64,000 nt of DNA from the NCBI RefSeq assembly GCF_007988825.1, contig NZ_BJUW01000001.1, positions 248,001 to 312,000 of the forward strand. Reading direction: 5' to 3'. Under the pieces are notes generated by a model. The model saw only the letters and a list, made by a program, of their open reading frames with translations. It was not told where the DNA came from and ran no database searches. This DNA comes from Microbacterium aerolatum (GTDB lineage Bacteria; Actinomycetota; Actinomycetes; Actinomycetales; Microbacteriaceae). Made by a program: the position numbers and the translations under genes. Position 1 is the first letter of the stretch. Each line of letters begins with the position of its first letter. Shown piece by piece: positions 1-9,040 of the stretch.

Positions 1-210
1 CCCTACCGGCCGCAGACGAATGGGAAGATCGAGCGTTTCCACCGCACCCTCGCCGATGGCTGGGCCTACGCCCGCTTCTATTCCTCAGAGAACGAACGCC
101 GCAACGCGCTGCCCGGCTGGCTGCACTTCTACAATCATCACAGGCACCACTCCGCGATCGGAGCCCCGCCCGTCAGCAGACTCAACAACCTGCCTGGACA
201 TCACAACTAG
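1..210 (+). mobile_element. IS481-type transposase, C-terminal end
   Basis: The reading frame is open from the first base and ends at TAG 208-210. It encodes the last 69 residues of an integrase-core (rve) transposase. The stretch RPQTNGKIERFHRTLADG carries the conserved glutamate of the DDE triad, and it is followed by W-L-H-F-Y-N-H-H-R-H-H-S-A-I-G, typical of IS481/IS3-type enzymes. The N-terminal part lies outside the window, so I cannot tell whether the element is intact. I saw no clear terminal inverted repeat in the 67 bases after the stop. Confidence 0.85.
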
Positions 211-238
211 CGCTGCCTCGGCCGATATCTTCCCTACA

Positions 239-258
239 GGTGAGCAGACCGGCTCACC
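239..258 (+). promoter_or_regulatory. small hairpin before the reductase gene
   Basis: GGTGAGC (239-245) and GCTCACC (252-258) form a perfect 7-bp stem with a 6-nt loop. It lies just upstream of the AAGGAG ribosome-binding site at 266-271. It could be an operator, an mRNA hairpin or part of the IS end. Confidence 0.35.
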
Positions 259-277
259 CCTATGGAAGGAGCAGATC

Positions 278-838
278 ATGGCTCTAGTGATCGTCCACGC
301 GACGATGACCCTCGACGGACTCATCGCGGATGCGGACGGCGGGGTGGATTGGATGTTCGGCCGACCCTCGGCTCCCGAAGACGACACCCACGTCGACAAC
401 GTCATCCAGAACATCGGCGCTGTCGTCGGGGGAGCGAACAGGACGCAGACCATCGAAGACGGCGAGATCCCTTATGGCGGGATGCTGAAGGTGCCGGTAT
501 ATCTCATGACCCACACCGAGCACGAGCCGATCGAACGCGACGGCGTCACCTACACCTTCGTGGTCGACGACATCGCACGGGCGGTCGAGGATGCCAAGGC
601 GGCAGCGGGGGACAAGTGGGTCAGTCTGCTCGGAGGAAGCATCTCGCGACAGTGCCTCCTTCTCGGACTCGTCGACGAGCTCCACCTCGACGTCGCGCCG
701 GTCCTGCTCGGCGAGGGCATCTCGCTGTTCGCAGGGCTAGGACAGCGCATCGAGCTGGAACGCGTCGAGACATCAGCCTTCGCGAGCGAAACCCACCTTC
801 GCTACCGCGTCCTCACCCATTCGCAGGACGCCCTCTAG
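278..838 (+). CDS. dihydrofolate reductase family protein (RibD C-terminal type)
   Basis: A 186-residue protein that begins MALVIVHATMTLDGLIAD, the usual N-terminus of RibD C-terminal/DHFR-like reductases. The family binds NADPH; the substrate here is unknown. The central G-D-K-W-V-S-L-L-G-G-S motif and the late D-V-A-P-V-L-L-G-E-G motif match the family. ATG 278 is chosen because AAGGAG lies at suitable distance; the frame stays open upstream but without homology. The gene is convergent with the next one and their ends overlap by 4 bases. It sits directly beside the transposase end, so acquisition or rearrangement is possible. Confidence 0.8.
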   Translation: MALVIVHATMTLDGLIADADGGVDWMFGRPSAPEDDTHVDNVIQNIGAVVGGANRTQTIEDGEIPYGGMLKVPVYLMTHTEHEPIERDGVTYTFVVDDIARAVEDAKAAAGDKWVSLLGGSISRQCLLLGLVDELHLDVAPVLLGEGISLFAGLGQRIELERVETSAFASETHLRYRVLTHSQDAL

Positions 839-1893
839 CCCTCGCGCTCCGCTGCCTCGGCTTCCTCCGCCTTCCGCAGCGCGCGAGTCTCGACCATCAC
901 GTCGTGCCGGGCCCGCTGCACCCGCCGCTGCGCGAAGGTCTGCGCACCGCGCGCGAGCACCCGGTCCTGCTCCTCCTCGGTGCCCGTGACGATGTAGGCG
1001 CACGCGATGAGGATCACCTGCGAGCTGAGGTTCAGCCAGATCAGCAGGGCGAGCAGCGAGGCGAACGACGCCAGCAGCGGATTCGAGGTGGCACCGCCGA
1101 CGAAGAGGCTGGACAGCTCCTGCAGTACGAGCAGCCCTGCGCCGCCGAGCAGCGCGCCGGGCCACACCGAACGAGCGGACGCGGGCTGACCGGACAGCAG
1201 CCGATAGACCCCGAAGATCAGGAGGCTGTCCAGCGCGAACACGACCACCAGCGATATGGCCCGGAGCCCCCACTCCGCCGCCGGTGCATCCGCCGGCAGG
1301 CCGAAGAGACCCGCCGCCCAGCCGATGCCGATGCGCGCGATGAACGTGACCCCGGCCGCCGCGATGAACGCTGCGGCGATGCCGATCGCGAGAGCGATGT
1401 TGCGCAGGATTACCCAGAGCCAGAACATGTCGTCCAGCACCGCACCCGCGATCCTGCGCACGGCCGTGCGCAGAGACCCGACCGCGCCGAGCGCCGCGCC
1501 GATGAGAGCGACGAGCGAGATGATCCCGGCGATGTTCAGTCCGAGAGGCGCCTCTATCTTGGTGGGATCCTTGACGACGCCGTCCTCGCCCAGCAGGCCG
1601 GGGACGGCCCCGTCGATGGCGTCGAGGATGGCTTTGAACACGTCCGGATTACCGGCGAGCCAGATCGCCGCCAGCGAGAAGCCCAGCAGGAGACCGGCGA
1701 ACACGCTGAACAGCGCGCGGTAGGTGACGCTGTCGGCCAGCATCGGACCGTGCCGCTCCGAGTAGAGCAGGTAGGCGCGGACGGGCTTGCGAGCAAGAGC
1801 CCAGGCGATCACCTTCTTGATCAGCCCGGCGATGCCCCCCGCTTTCTTGGTGTGCTCGTCGGCCTTGCTGGTCTCGCTGGTCTTGCTCTCCAT
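835..1893 (-). CDS. YihY/BrkB family membrane protein
   Basis: A 352-residue integral membrane protein with about six hydrophobic segments between residues 55 and 310. Family markers are the N-terminal A-D-S-V-T-Y-R-A-L-F-S segment and the late L-I-W-L-N-L-S-S-Q-V-I-L-I segment. The family was once called 'ribonuclease BN' in error; its role is unknown, probably transport or envelope related. The C-terminus is charged and rich in Arg/Glu/Ala. ATG at 1893 is preferred because GGTGAG precedes it by 4-5 bases; the frame continues upstream without homology. It is divergent from lysA. Confidence 0.85.
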   Translation of the reverse strand: MESKTSETSKADEHTKKAGGIAGLIKKVIAWALARKPVRAYLLYSERHGPMLADSVTYRALFSVFAGLLLGFSLAAIWLAGNPDVFKAILDAIDGAVPGLLGEDGVVKDPTKIEAPLGLNIAGIISLVALIGAALGAVGSLRTAVRRIAGAVLDDMFWLWVILRNIALAIGIAAAFIAAAGVTFIARIGIGWAAGLFGLPADAPAAEWGLRAISLVVVFALDSLLIFGVYRLLSGQPASARSVWPGALLGGAGLLVLQELSSLFVGGATSNPLLASFASLLALLIWLNLSSQVILIACAYIVTGTEEEQDRVLARGAQTFAQRRVQRARHDVMVETRALRKAEEAEAAEREG

Positions 1894-1968
1894 GGCACTC
1901 ACCGTAATGAATCGTGATCTGTCTGCGGGAGGGGCTTGCGTGATGCGGGGGGAGCCTGGCAGGTGCCA

Positions 1969-1974
1969 TAGAAT
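1969..1974 (+). promoter_or_regulatory. candidate -10 box for lysA
   Basis: TAGAAT fits the actinobacterial -10 TANNNT and lies 60 bases before the lysA start. No convincing -35 is visible. The 140-base divergent gap to brkB holds nothing else I recognise. Confidence 0.3.
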
Positions 1975-2033
1975 CGGGGCAACCTCGCGCGGCCCGTCTT
2001 CGCCGAGGCCTCCCCTCCGACGATTGGTGCTGT

Positions 2034-3443
2034 GTGCTTTCCCCTGCAGACTCGCTCGCCCCGGACTGGCTCGTCGTGCCCGAAGACGTGAACTCTCTCG
2101 CGGACGGCGTGTGGCCGGCATCCGCGGCACGTGACGAAGAGGGTGCGCTCGTGATCGGGGGGATGCCGGCGGCGCAGATCGTGCGCGAGCACGGCACACC
2201 GGTGCTCGTGCTCGACGAGGACGAGGTGCGCGGCCGTGCCCGTGCCTTCCACGATTCCTTCGCATCGGCCGCAGCGCAGCACGGTACGACCGCCCGCGTG
2301 TACTACGCCGGAAAGGCGTTCCTGTCCACTGCGGTCGCGCGGTGGGTGACCGAGGAGGGCCTGAACGTCGACGTCTGCACGCGCGGCGAGCTCGAAGTCG
2401 CGCTCGCCGCCGGCGTGGATCCTGCCCGCATCGGGTTCCACGGCAACAACAAGCTCCCGAGCGAGATCGACCGCGCGGTCTCTGTCGGCGTTGGCACGAT
2501 CATCGTCGACAGCGCGATCGAGATCGAGCGGGTCGCCGCGGCCGCAGAGCGGCTCGGCACTGTGCAGAAGGTGCTCGTGCGCGTCAACAGCGGGGTGCAC
2601 GCCGAGACCCACGACTTCCTCGCCACAGCTCACGAGGACCAGAAGTTCGGCATGCCTTTCACGGATGCCGAGACCGCCGTCGCCCGCATCCGAGAGCTGT
2701 CCTGGCTCGAGTTCGTCGGTATCCACTGCCACATCGGCTCGCAGATCTTCGGCGTCGCCGGATTCAGGGAGTCGGCCTCCCGCGTGCTGGAGCTGCACGA
2801 GAAACTGCGTGAAGGCGGCGAGATCCCGATCCTCAACCTGGGCGGAGGGTTCGGCATCGCCTACACGAGCGTCGACGACCCGACACCCATCGAGCAGCTC
2901 GCCACCGAGATCGTCGACGTCGTCGCCGCGGGGTGCGCACAGCGCGGCATCCCGCTGCCGATCTTGGCCTTCGAACCGGGGCGCGCGATCGTCGGCACCG
3001 CCGGCGTCACCCTGTACGAAGTCGGCACGACCAAACCCGTGCGACTGGGCTCCGGCGCGGAGCGGTTGTACGTCAGCGTCGACGGCGGCATGAGCGACAA
3101 CGCCAGGCCCGCCCTGTACGGCGCGCAGTTCTCCGCGCGCATCGCCTCGCGCACGAGTACGGCAGAGCCCGCGCTCGCCCGGGTGGTCGGACGGCACTGC
3201 GAGTCCGGTGACATCGTCGTCGACCACGAGTACCTCCCGGCCGATGTCGCCCCGGGCGACCTGCTCGCGGTTCCCGCCACCGGCGCGTATTGCGCGTCGC
3301 TTGCGAGCAACTACAACCACGTCCCCCGTCCCGCCGTCGTCGCAGTCTCCGGTGGCACCTCGCGCGTGATCGTTCGCGGCGAGACCATCGACGACCTGTT
3401 GGCACGGGATGCCGGGATCACCCAGAACGAAGGAGCACGATGA
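2034..3443 (+). CDS. lysA: diaminopimelate decarboxylase
   Basis: A 469-residue PLP enzyme that decarboxylates meso-diaminopimelate to L-lysine, the last step of lysine synthesis. The PLP lysine is K94 in VYYAGKAF; H-I-G-S-Q, G-G-G-F-G and E-P-G-R-A-I-V bind the cofactor phosphate, and C-E-S-G-D-I supplies the active-site cysteine near the C-terminus. GTG at 2034 is the likely start; no strong ribosome-binding site is visible. The stop overlaps the hom start (ATGA), so the two are translationally coupled. In other actinobacteria argS usually precedes lysA; here a divergent membrane-protein gene does. Confidence 0.95.
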   Translation: MLSPADSLAPDWLVVPEDVNSLADGVWPASAARDEEGALVIGGMPAAQIVREHGTPVLVLDEDEVRGRARAFHDSFASAAAQHGTTARVYYAGKAFLSTAVARWVTEEGLNVDVCTRGELEVALAAGVDPARIGFHGNNKLPSEIDRAVSVGVGTIIVDSAIEIERVAAAAERLGTVQKVLVRVNSGVHAETHDFLATAHEDQKFGMPFTDAETAVARIRELSWLEFVGIHCHIGSQIFGVAGFRESASRVLELHEKLREGGEIPILNLGGGFGIAYTSVDDPTPIEQLATEIVDVVAAGCAQRGIPLPILAFEPGRAIVGTAGVTLYEVGTTKPVRLGSGAERLYVSVDGGMSDNARPALYGAQFSARIASRTSTAEPALARVVGRHCESGDIVVDHEYLPADVAPGDLLAVPATGAYCASLASNYNHVPRPAVVAVSGGTSRVIVRGETIDDLLARDAGITQNEGAR

Positions 3444-4801
3444 CCCAGCCCCGATCGAGCGATCAGTACCGACGACTGCGGGTGGCGCTGCTCGGCGCAG
3501 GCGCCGTCGGCTCGCAGGTGGCCGACCTGCTGCTGCGCCACGGCGACGAGCTCGCCGACCGCGCCGGCGCATCGCTGGAACTCGCCGGGATCGCCGTGCG
3601 CGATGTGGATGCCAAGCGCGACGTCGAGCTCCCTGCGGAGCTGTTCACCACTGACGCCGAGAGCCTCATCGTCGGCAGTGACATCGTCATCGAGCTGATG
3701 GGCGGCATCGAACCGGCGAAGGGCAACCTGCTGCTCGCCCTGAACTCCGGCGCAGACGTCGTCACGGCCAACAAGGCGCTGCTCGCGACCCACGGCACCG
3801 AGCTCTTCGAGGCGGCCGATCAGGTCGGCGCCTCGGTGTACTACGAGGCGGCAGCCGCCGGGGCGATCCCGATCATCCGCCCGCTGCGCGACTCGCTCGC
3901 CGGTGACCGCGTCGTGCGCATCATGGGAATCGTCAACGGCACGACCAACTACATCCTCGACCGCATGGACACAGAGGGCGCCGACTTCGCCGAGGTGCTC
4001 GCCGACGCGCAGCGTCTGGGCTACGCGGAAGCCGACCCCACCGCGGATGTCGAGGGCTACGACGCCGCGCAGAAGGCCGCGATCCTGGCATCCCTCGCCT
4101 TCCACACCACGGTGCCGCTCGATGCCGTCCACCGCGAGGGCATCACCTCGATCACGCCGTCGATGATCGAAGAGGCGCGCGCCGCTGGCTTCGTCATCAA
4201 GCTGCTCGCCGTGTGCGAGCGCATCACGGTCGACGGCTCCGAGTCGATCTCGGTGCGGGTGTACCCGGCCCTCGTCTCGCGCACGCACCCGCTCGCATCC
4301 GTGCACGGCGCGAACAACGCCGTGTTCGTCGAGGCCGAGGCCGCCGGATCCCTGATGTTCTACGGCGCCGGCGCCGGTGGCGTCCAGACCGCTTCCGCCG
4401 TGCTCGGCGACGTGGTCTCCGCGGCTCGCCGCCACATCGCCGGTGGTGTGGGCGTGGGGGAGTCCACCCGCGCGAACCTGCCGACCGTTCCGATCGGGCA
4501 CGTCATCACCCGCTACCAGATCACGCTCGAAGTGGACGACCAGCCCGGCGTCCTCGCGGCCGTCGCGAGCACCCTCTCCGAGGGCGGTGTGTCCGTCGCG
4601 ACCGTGGTGCAGACGGTCGATGACCCTTCGACTGGCTCAGGGACCGAGTCGTCCGCTCCGGCCGACGGCAGCGGGACGGCGCGTCTCATCATCGGAACGC
4701 ACCGTGCGGCCGAGCAGGCACTCAGCGACACCGTCGAGGCGCTCGCCGCGAGCGACGTCGTCGAGCGGGTCGTCTCCGTGCTGCGCGTGGAAGGCGAGTG
4801 A
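3440..4801 (+). CDS. hom: homoserine dehydrogenase
   Basis: A 453-residue NAD(P)-dependent enzyme that reduces aspartate semialdehyde to homoserine, the branch point to threonine and methionine. The Rossmann glycines are in VALLGAGAVGSQV (residues 14-26). The catalytic domain has N-G-T-T-N-Y-I-L-D-R-M, and a C-terminal ACT domain from about residue 370 would bind threonine for feedback control. ATG 3440 follows AAGGAG. Inside the ACT domain, residues about 394-413 form a Ser/Gly/Asp-rich insert, and its first part is encoded by a copy of a 26-bp intergenic repeat. The end couples to thrB (TGATG). Confidence 0.95.
   Translation: MTQPRSSDQYRRLRVALLGAGAVGSQVADLLLRHGDELADRAGASLELAGIAVRDVDAKRDVELPAELFTTDAESLIVGSDIVIELMGGIEPAKGNLLLALNSGADVVTANKALLATHGTELFEAADQVGASVYYEAAAAGAIPIIRPLRDSLAGDRVVRIMGIVNGTTNYILDRMDTEGADFAEVLADAQRLGYAEADPTADVEGYDAAQKAAILASLAFHTTVPLDAVHREGITSITPSMIEEARAAGFVIKLLAVCERITVDGSESISVRVYPALVSRTHPLASVHGANNAVFVEAEAAGSLMFYGAGAGGVQTASAVLGDVVSAARRHIAGGVGVGESTRANLPTVPIGHVITRYQITLEVDDQPGVLAAVASTLSEGGVSVATVVQTVDDPSTGSGTESSAPADGSGTARLIIGTHRAAEQALSDTVEALAASDVVERVVSVLRVEGE
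4621..4646 (+). repeat. 26-bp dispersed repeat copy inside hom
   Basis: It begins TGACCCTTCGACTGGCTC and continues CAGGGACCG. It matches 29631-29656 with one mismatch (T4633 against G). Here it is read in frame as part of the hom ACT-domain insert; the other copy is at the 3' end of a gene. Confidence 0.75.
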
Positions 4802-5727
4802 TGGAAGGGCGCACCGTCCTGGTGCAGGTGCCGGCCACGAGCGCGAATCTCGGCCCCGGTTTCGACACGCTCGGGCTCGCGCTGAGCGTCTACGACGAGC
4901 TCACTGTCACCGCCTTGGATGACGACCGCCTCGAGATCGAGGTGTCCGGGTCGGGCGCGTCCGAGATCGCCAGGGACGAATCGAACCTCGTGGTCCGCTC
5001 GATCGACCACGTGTACAAGGACGTCGGCCGCGAGATGCCGGGACTGCGGATCACGGCCCGCAACGGCGTTCCCCACGGGCGGGGGCTCGGTTCGTCCGGT
5101 GCCGCCGTCACCGCGGGCGTACTGGCCGCGAAGGGCCTGCTCGCGGGCGAGGTCGAGTTCTCGGACGCCGATCTGCTGCGCCTTGCGACCGAGCTGGAGG
5201 GCCACCCCGACAACGTCGCACCCGCGCTGTTCGGCGGGCTCACGATCGCATGGACTGGCGAGAACGGTCCGCAGCACAAGAAGCTGCTCGTGCATCGCGG
5301 TGTGGCGCCGCTCGTGCTGGTCCCGGAGCGGACCATGTCGACGACGCTCGCTCGTTCGCTGCAGCCGCCGCACGTCTCGCGTGAGGATGCCGTCTTCAAC
5401 GTCTCGCGTTCGGCGCTGCTGATCGCGGCGCTCACCCAGAGCCCCGAGCTGCTGCTGGATGCGACTGCGGACCGGCTCCACCAGGACTACCGGGCCGAGG
5501 CCATGCCGGAGACCCACACGCTCGTGCAGGCACTGCGCGCCGCCGGCTTCGCCGCGGTCGTCTCCGGTGCAGGACCGAGCGTTCTCGTCCTCGCGGACGG
5601 CCCCGGTGCGCGTCAGGATGCCGTCGAGCTCGCCGAATCCGTTACCGACACCCCGTGGGAGGGCCTCATGCTGGCCGTCGATGTGCGTGGTGGTACAGTA
5701 AGGGAACGAGCGGAGGGCTCCACGTAG
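4801..5727 (+). CDS. thrB: homoserine kinase
   Basis: A 308-residue GHMP-family kinase that phosphorylates homoserine with ATP for threonine synthesis. The N-terminal substrate motif is P-A-T-S-A-N-L-G-P-G-F-D, and the ATP loop is PHGRGLGSSGAAV near residue 97. A C-terminal GHMP motif reads V-V-S-G-A-G-P-S. ATG 4801 overlaps the hom stop; a GTG one codon earlier is also possible. thrC, which follows hom in mycobacteria, is not here. Confidence 0.95.
   Translation: MEGRTVLVQVPATSANLGPGFDTLGLALSVYDELTVTALDDDRLEIEVSGSGASEIARDESNLVVRSIDHVYKDVGREMPGLRITARNGVPHGRGLGSSGAAVTAGVLAAKGLLAGEVEFSDADLLRLATELEGHPDNVAPALFGGLTIAWTGENGPQHKKLLVHRGVAPLVLVPERTMSTTLARSLQPPHVSREDAVFNVSRSALLIAALTQSPELLLDATADRLHQDYRAEAMPETHTLVQALRAAGFAAVVSGAGPSVLVLADGPGARQDAVELAESVTDTPWEGLMLAVDVRGGTVRERAEGST
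5694..5699 (+). promoter_or_regulatory. candidate -10 box for rho
   Basis: TACAGT fits TANNNT and lies at the 3' end of thrB. It would give a rho leader of about 190 bases. No clear -35 box is visible. Confidence 0.3.
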
Positions 5728-5894
5728 TTTCGTGAATCTGGCCCCCATCGCAATTCTGCGAGATCCGCACGCAACCCCCAGAACTGATTTCCAGGTTCTG
5801 GCTGGCGGGCGCAAAGCGTCTGTCCGTGCGATCGCGCGCAGCACCCGTTGTGCGCGAGAAACGCTCATTTCCCACGACATATAAGGGAGTACTC
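5728..5894 (+). promoter_or_regulatory. structured rho leader with two hairpins
   Basis: The 167-base gap holds a 7-bp hairpin, CCAGAAC 5778-5784 with GTTCTGG 5795-5801, and a 9-bp hairpin, TCGCGCGCA 5832-5840 with TGTGCGCGA 5849-5857 (one G-U pair). Both precede the ribosome-binding site AAGGGA near 5883-5888. rho is often autoregulated through its leader, so a Rho-dependent or structural control is plausible. This is inference. Confidence 0.5.
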
Positions 5895-7925
5895 GTGGAG
5901 AATTTCTCCGAGACCCAGAACGATCAGGCGGCGCCCGTCGCCGAAGCACCCGCTGCCGAAGCCGCAGCAACCGAGACCACGGCGCCGCGCAAGCGCGCTC
6001 CGCGTCGGGCCACCACTGCCACTGCCGCTGCCAAGGCGGAGCAGGCGCAGGCCGCTGAGGCGTCCCCTGACGCAGCGGCTGCCGCCGCAGCACCCGCCGC
6101 GGACGCGGCACCTGCGGAGGAGGCCGCGCCGAAGGCGAAGGCTCCGCGTCGCAGCCGCGCGAAGAAGGCTGACGCGGAAGCCGCTCCGGCGGGCACCGAC
6201 ACCGCAGCGACGGCATCCGAGACGGCAGAGGCGCCCGCCGAGGCCCCTGCAGGGGCAGCACCCAAGACGACCGGCCGCGGCCGTCGCACCAAGAAGGCCG
6301 ACCAGGCCCAGGCCGACGAGAAGCCCGCCGAGACTTTCGCCGACGAGAAGCCCGCCGCTGACGCCGCGGCCGCCGGCGACGGCGACGCGAAGGGCGCGCA
6401 GAAGTCCGAGAAGGGCGCCAAATCCGACAAGGGCGGGCAGTCCGACAAGGGCTCCAAGTCCGACAAGGGCGGGCAGTCCGAGAAGGGTGCGCAGTCCGAC
6501 AAGGGCGAGCAGTCGCAGTCCGAGTCTGACGGCAACGGCGAGTCGGGCGACGGCGAAGAGGGCTCCGGCCGCAGCCGCAGCCGCAACCGCAGCCGCAACC
6601 GCGGCCGCGGCCAGAACGGCTCGCAGAACGGTCAGGACACCCAGCAGAACGCCTCGGACGACGACGGCAACGGACGTGGCCGCCAGCGCAACAAGCGCCG
6701 CAGCAGCGGCGGTGCATCCGACGAGTTCGAGACCGAGATCGGCGAGGACGACGTTCTCATCCCCATCGCCGGCATCCTCGACGTGCTCGACAACTACGCG
6801 TTCGTTCGCACCACCGGCTACCTCGCCGGCGCCAGCGACGTCTACGTCTCGCTCGGACAGGTCAAGAAGTACAACCTGCGCAAGGGCGACGCGATCGTCG
6901 GCGCCATCAAGCAGCCCCGTGAGGGCGAGCAGCAGGGACGCCAGAAGTACAACGCCCTCGTGAAGGTCGACTCGATCAACGGCCTGTCCGTCGACGATGC
7001 CGCCACCCGCGTCGAGTTCGGCAAGCTGACCCCGCTGTACCCGCAGGAGCGCCTGCGCCTGGAGACCGCTCCCGAGAAGCTGACCCAGCGCATCATCGAT
7101 CTGGTCGCCCCGATCGGCAAGGGCCAGCGCGGCCTCATCGTCGCGCCTCCCAAGGCCGGCAAGACGATCGTCCTGCAGCAGATCGCGAATGCGATCGCGC
7201 AGAACAACCCCGAGGTTCACCTCATGGTCGTCCTCGTCGACGAGCGCCCCGAAGAGGTCACCGACATGGAGCGCACCGTCAAGGGCGAGGTCATCGCCTC
7301 GACCTTCGACCGCCCCGCCGAGGACCACACCACCGTCGCCGAGCTCGCCATCGAGCGCGCCAAGCGCCTGGTCGAGCTCGGCCGCGACGTCGTCGTGCTG
7401 CTCGACTCGATCACCCGCCTCGGCCGTGCCTACAACATCGCGACGCCCACCTCGGGCCGCGTGCTCACCGGCGGTGTCGACGCGGCAGCCCTCTACCCGC
7501 CCAAGCGGTTCTTCGGAGCGGCGCGCAACATCGAGAACGGCGGATCCCTCACGATCCTCGCCACGGCTCTCGTCGAGACCGGTTCCAAGATGGACGAGGT
7601 CATCTTCGAGGAGTTCAAGGGCACCGGTAACAGCGAGCTGCGCCTGTCGCGTTCGCTCGCCGACAAGCGCATCTTCCCGGCCGTCGACGTCAACGCGTCG
7701 TCCACGCGCCGCGAAGAGATGCTGCTGTCGCAGGACGAGGTCAAGATCACCTGGAAGCTGCGTCGCGCCCTCGCGGGCCTGGACACCCAGCAGGCCCTTG
7801 AGGTCGTGCTCGGCAAGCTCAAGGAGACGCAGTCCAACGTCGAGTTCCTCGTGCAGATGCAGAAGTCGATGCCCGCTCCCGCGGCCGGTGGCTCCAGCCA
7901 CAGCCACGAGAACAGCATCCGCTGA
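5895..7925 (+). CDS. rho: transcription termination factor Rho
   Basis: A 676-residue hexameric RNA helicase that ends transcription. The RNA-binding cold-shock domain begins near residue 288 ([13 protein letters not shown]), and the ATP loop is P-P-K-A-G-K-T at 418-424. It is about 250 residues longer than E. coli Rho. Residues 1-270 are low-complexity: Ala/Pro/Glu-rich, then six six-residue units of the type KSDKGG, then Ser/Arg/Asn-rich. No N-terminal helical Rho_N domain is apparent. Such insertions are known in actinobacterial Rho and help RNA binding. GTG 5895 follows AAGGGA. Confidence 0.95.
   Translation: MENFSETQNDQAAPVAEAPAAEAAATETTAPRKRAPRRATTATAAAKAEQAQAAEASPDAAAAAAAPAADAAPAEEAAPKAKAPRRSRAKKADAEAAPAGTDTAATASETAEAPAEAPAGAAPKTTGRGRRTKKADQAQADEKPAETFADEKPAADAAAAGDGDAKGAQKSEKGAKSDKGGQSDKGSKSDKGGQSEKGAQSDKGEQSQSESDGNGESGDGEEGSGRSRSRNRSRNRGRGQNGSQNGQDTQQNASDDDGNGRGRQRNKRRSSGGASDEFETEIGEDDVLIPIAGILDVLDNYAFVRTTGYLAGASDVYVSLGQVKKYNLRKGDAIVGAIKQPREGEQQGRQKYNALVKVDSINGLSVDDAATRVEFGKLTPLYPQERLRLETAPEKLTQRIIDLVAPIGKGQRGLIVAPPKAGKTIVLQQIANAIAQNNPEVHLMVVLVDERPEEVTDMERTVKGEVIASTFDRPAEDHTTVAELAIERAKRLVELGRDVVVLLDSITRLGRAYNIATPTSGRVLTGGVDAAALYPPKRFFGAARNIENGGSLTILATALVETGSKMDEVIFEEFKGTGNSELRLSRSLADKRIFPAVDVNASSTRREEMLLSQDEVKITWKLRRALAGLDTQQALEVVLGKLKETQSNVEFLVQMQKSMPAPAAGGSSHSHENSIR
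6402..6509 (+). repeat. six tandem 18-bp units inside rho
   Basis: Six in-frame units encode residues 170-205 of Rho, each of the pattern K/Q-S-D/E-K-G-X. The units are imperfect at third codon positions, so this is an old or selected repeat in the disordered arm. Confidence 0.8.
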
Positions 7926-7943
7926 CCCGACCGGAGCAGACGC

Positions 7944-9023
7944 GTGTTCGAGTCCGTCCAGGCGCTGATCGACGAACACCGCCGGGTGCAGGAGGAACTC
8001 TCCGACCCGGCGGTGCACGCCGACGCCGCCCGCGCGAAGCGCGTCAATCGCCGCTACGCCGAGCTCAGCCGCATCGTCGCCGCGCATGACGCGTGGGTCG
8101 CAGCAATCGACGATCTCGAGGCCGCACGCGAGCTCGCCAAGGACGATGCGGCGTTCGCGGAGGAGATCCCCTCACTCGAGGAGAACGCGGCGCAGACGCA
8201 GGAGCGACTTCGGCGGCTGCTGATCCCGCGCGACCCGGACGACGCCCGCGACGTGATCATGGAGATCAAGGCGGGGGAAGGCGGCGCGGAATCCGCGCTG
8301 TTCGCCGCCGACCTGCTGCGCATGTACATGCAGTACGCCGCGCACAAGGGCTGGAAGACCGAGCTCCTCGATCGCAACGAGTCCGACCTCGGCGGCTACA
8401 AGGACGTCCAGATCGCGATCAAGGGATCGTCCTCCGACCCCGCCCAGGGCGTCTGGGCGCACCTGAAGTACGAGGGCGGTGTGCACCGCGTGCAGCGCGT
8501 GCCGGCGACCGAGTCGCAGGGCCGCATCCACACCTCCACCACCGGCGTACTCGTCTTCCCCGAGGTCGACGAGCCCGACGAGGTCGAGATCAGCCAGAAC
8601 GATCTGAAGATCGATGTCTACCGCTCTTCGGGACCAGGCGGCCAGTCGGTGAACACCACCGACTCCGCCGTGCGCATCACCCACCTTCCCACCGGCATCG
8701 TCGTCTCGATGCAGAACGAGAAGTCCCAGCTGCAGAACCGCGAGGCCGCCATGCGCGTGCTTCGGGCGCGCATCCTCGCCAAGCAGCAGGAGGAGCGGGA
8801 TGCCGCTGCATCCGACGCCCGCAAGTCGCAGATCCGCGGCATGGACCGCTCCGAGCGGATCCGCACCTACAACTTCCCGGAGAACCGGATCGCCGACCAC
8901 CGCACCGGCTTCAAGGCCTACAACCTCGACCAGGTGATGGACGGCGCACTGGATCCGCTCATCGAGAGCGCCATCTCCGCCGACGAAGAGGCCCGTCTGG
9001 CCGCTGTCGGACAGGATTCCTGA
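7944..9023 (+). CDS. prfA: peptide chain release factor 1
   Basis: A 359-residue factor that reads UAA and UAG and releases the finished chain from the ribosome. The catalytic GGQ is in [10 protein letters not shown] near residue 235, and the early coiled N-terminal domain is present. GTG 7944 is preceded by GGAG at 7932-7935. It follows rho by 18 bases. In mycobacteria rpmE lies between rho and prfA; there is no room for it here. Confidence 0.95.
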   Translation: MFESVQALIDEHRRVQEELSDPAVHADAARAKRVNRRYAELSRIVAAHDAWVAAIDDLEAARELAKDDAAFAEEIPSLEENAAQTQERLRRLLIPRDPDDARDVIMEIKAGEGGAESALFAADLLRMYMQYAAHKGWKTELLDRNESDLGGYKDVQIAIKGSSSDPAQGVWAHLKYEGGVHRVQRVPATESQGRIHTSTTGVLVFPEVDEPDEVEISQNDLKIDVYRSSGPGGQSVNTTDSAVRITHLPTGIVVSMQNEKSQLQNREAAMRVLRARILAKQQEERDAAASDARKSQIRGMDRSERIRTYNFPENRIADHRTGFKAYNLDQVMDGALDPLIESAISADEEARLAAVGQDS

Positions 9024-9028
9024 CGCAC

Positions 9029-9034
9029 TAGGCT
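9029..9034 (+). promoter_or_regulatory. -10 box of a predicted leaderless mRNA (9041 gene)
   Basis: TAGGCT lies exactly 6 nt before GTG 9041, so transcription would begin at the start codon. It is just after the prfA stop. Confidence 0.5.
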
Positions 9035-9040
9035 CGGGGC

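Noticed and set aside
262-1917. Plus-strand frame of 551 codons across the reductase and brkB
   Set aside because: It is Arg/Asp-rich shadow sequence crossing two recognisable genes in other frames.
1894-2033. Lysine riboswitch before lysA
   Set aside because: The gap is too short for the element and none of its conserved helices can be seen.
6402-6509. CRISPR-like regular repeats in rho
   Set aside because: The 18-bp units are adjacent without spacers and are in-frame protein repeats.
5865-8087. Long open frame on the strand opposite rho (about 740 codons)
   Set aside because: High GC leaves antisense frames open. The protein has no known motifs and mirrors the biased codons of rho; the same holds for the long frames opposite atpA, atpD and infB.
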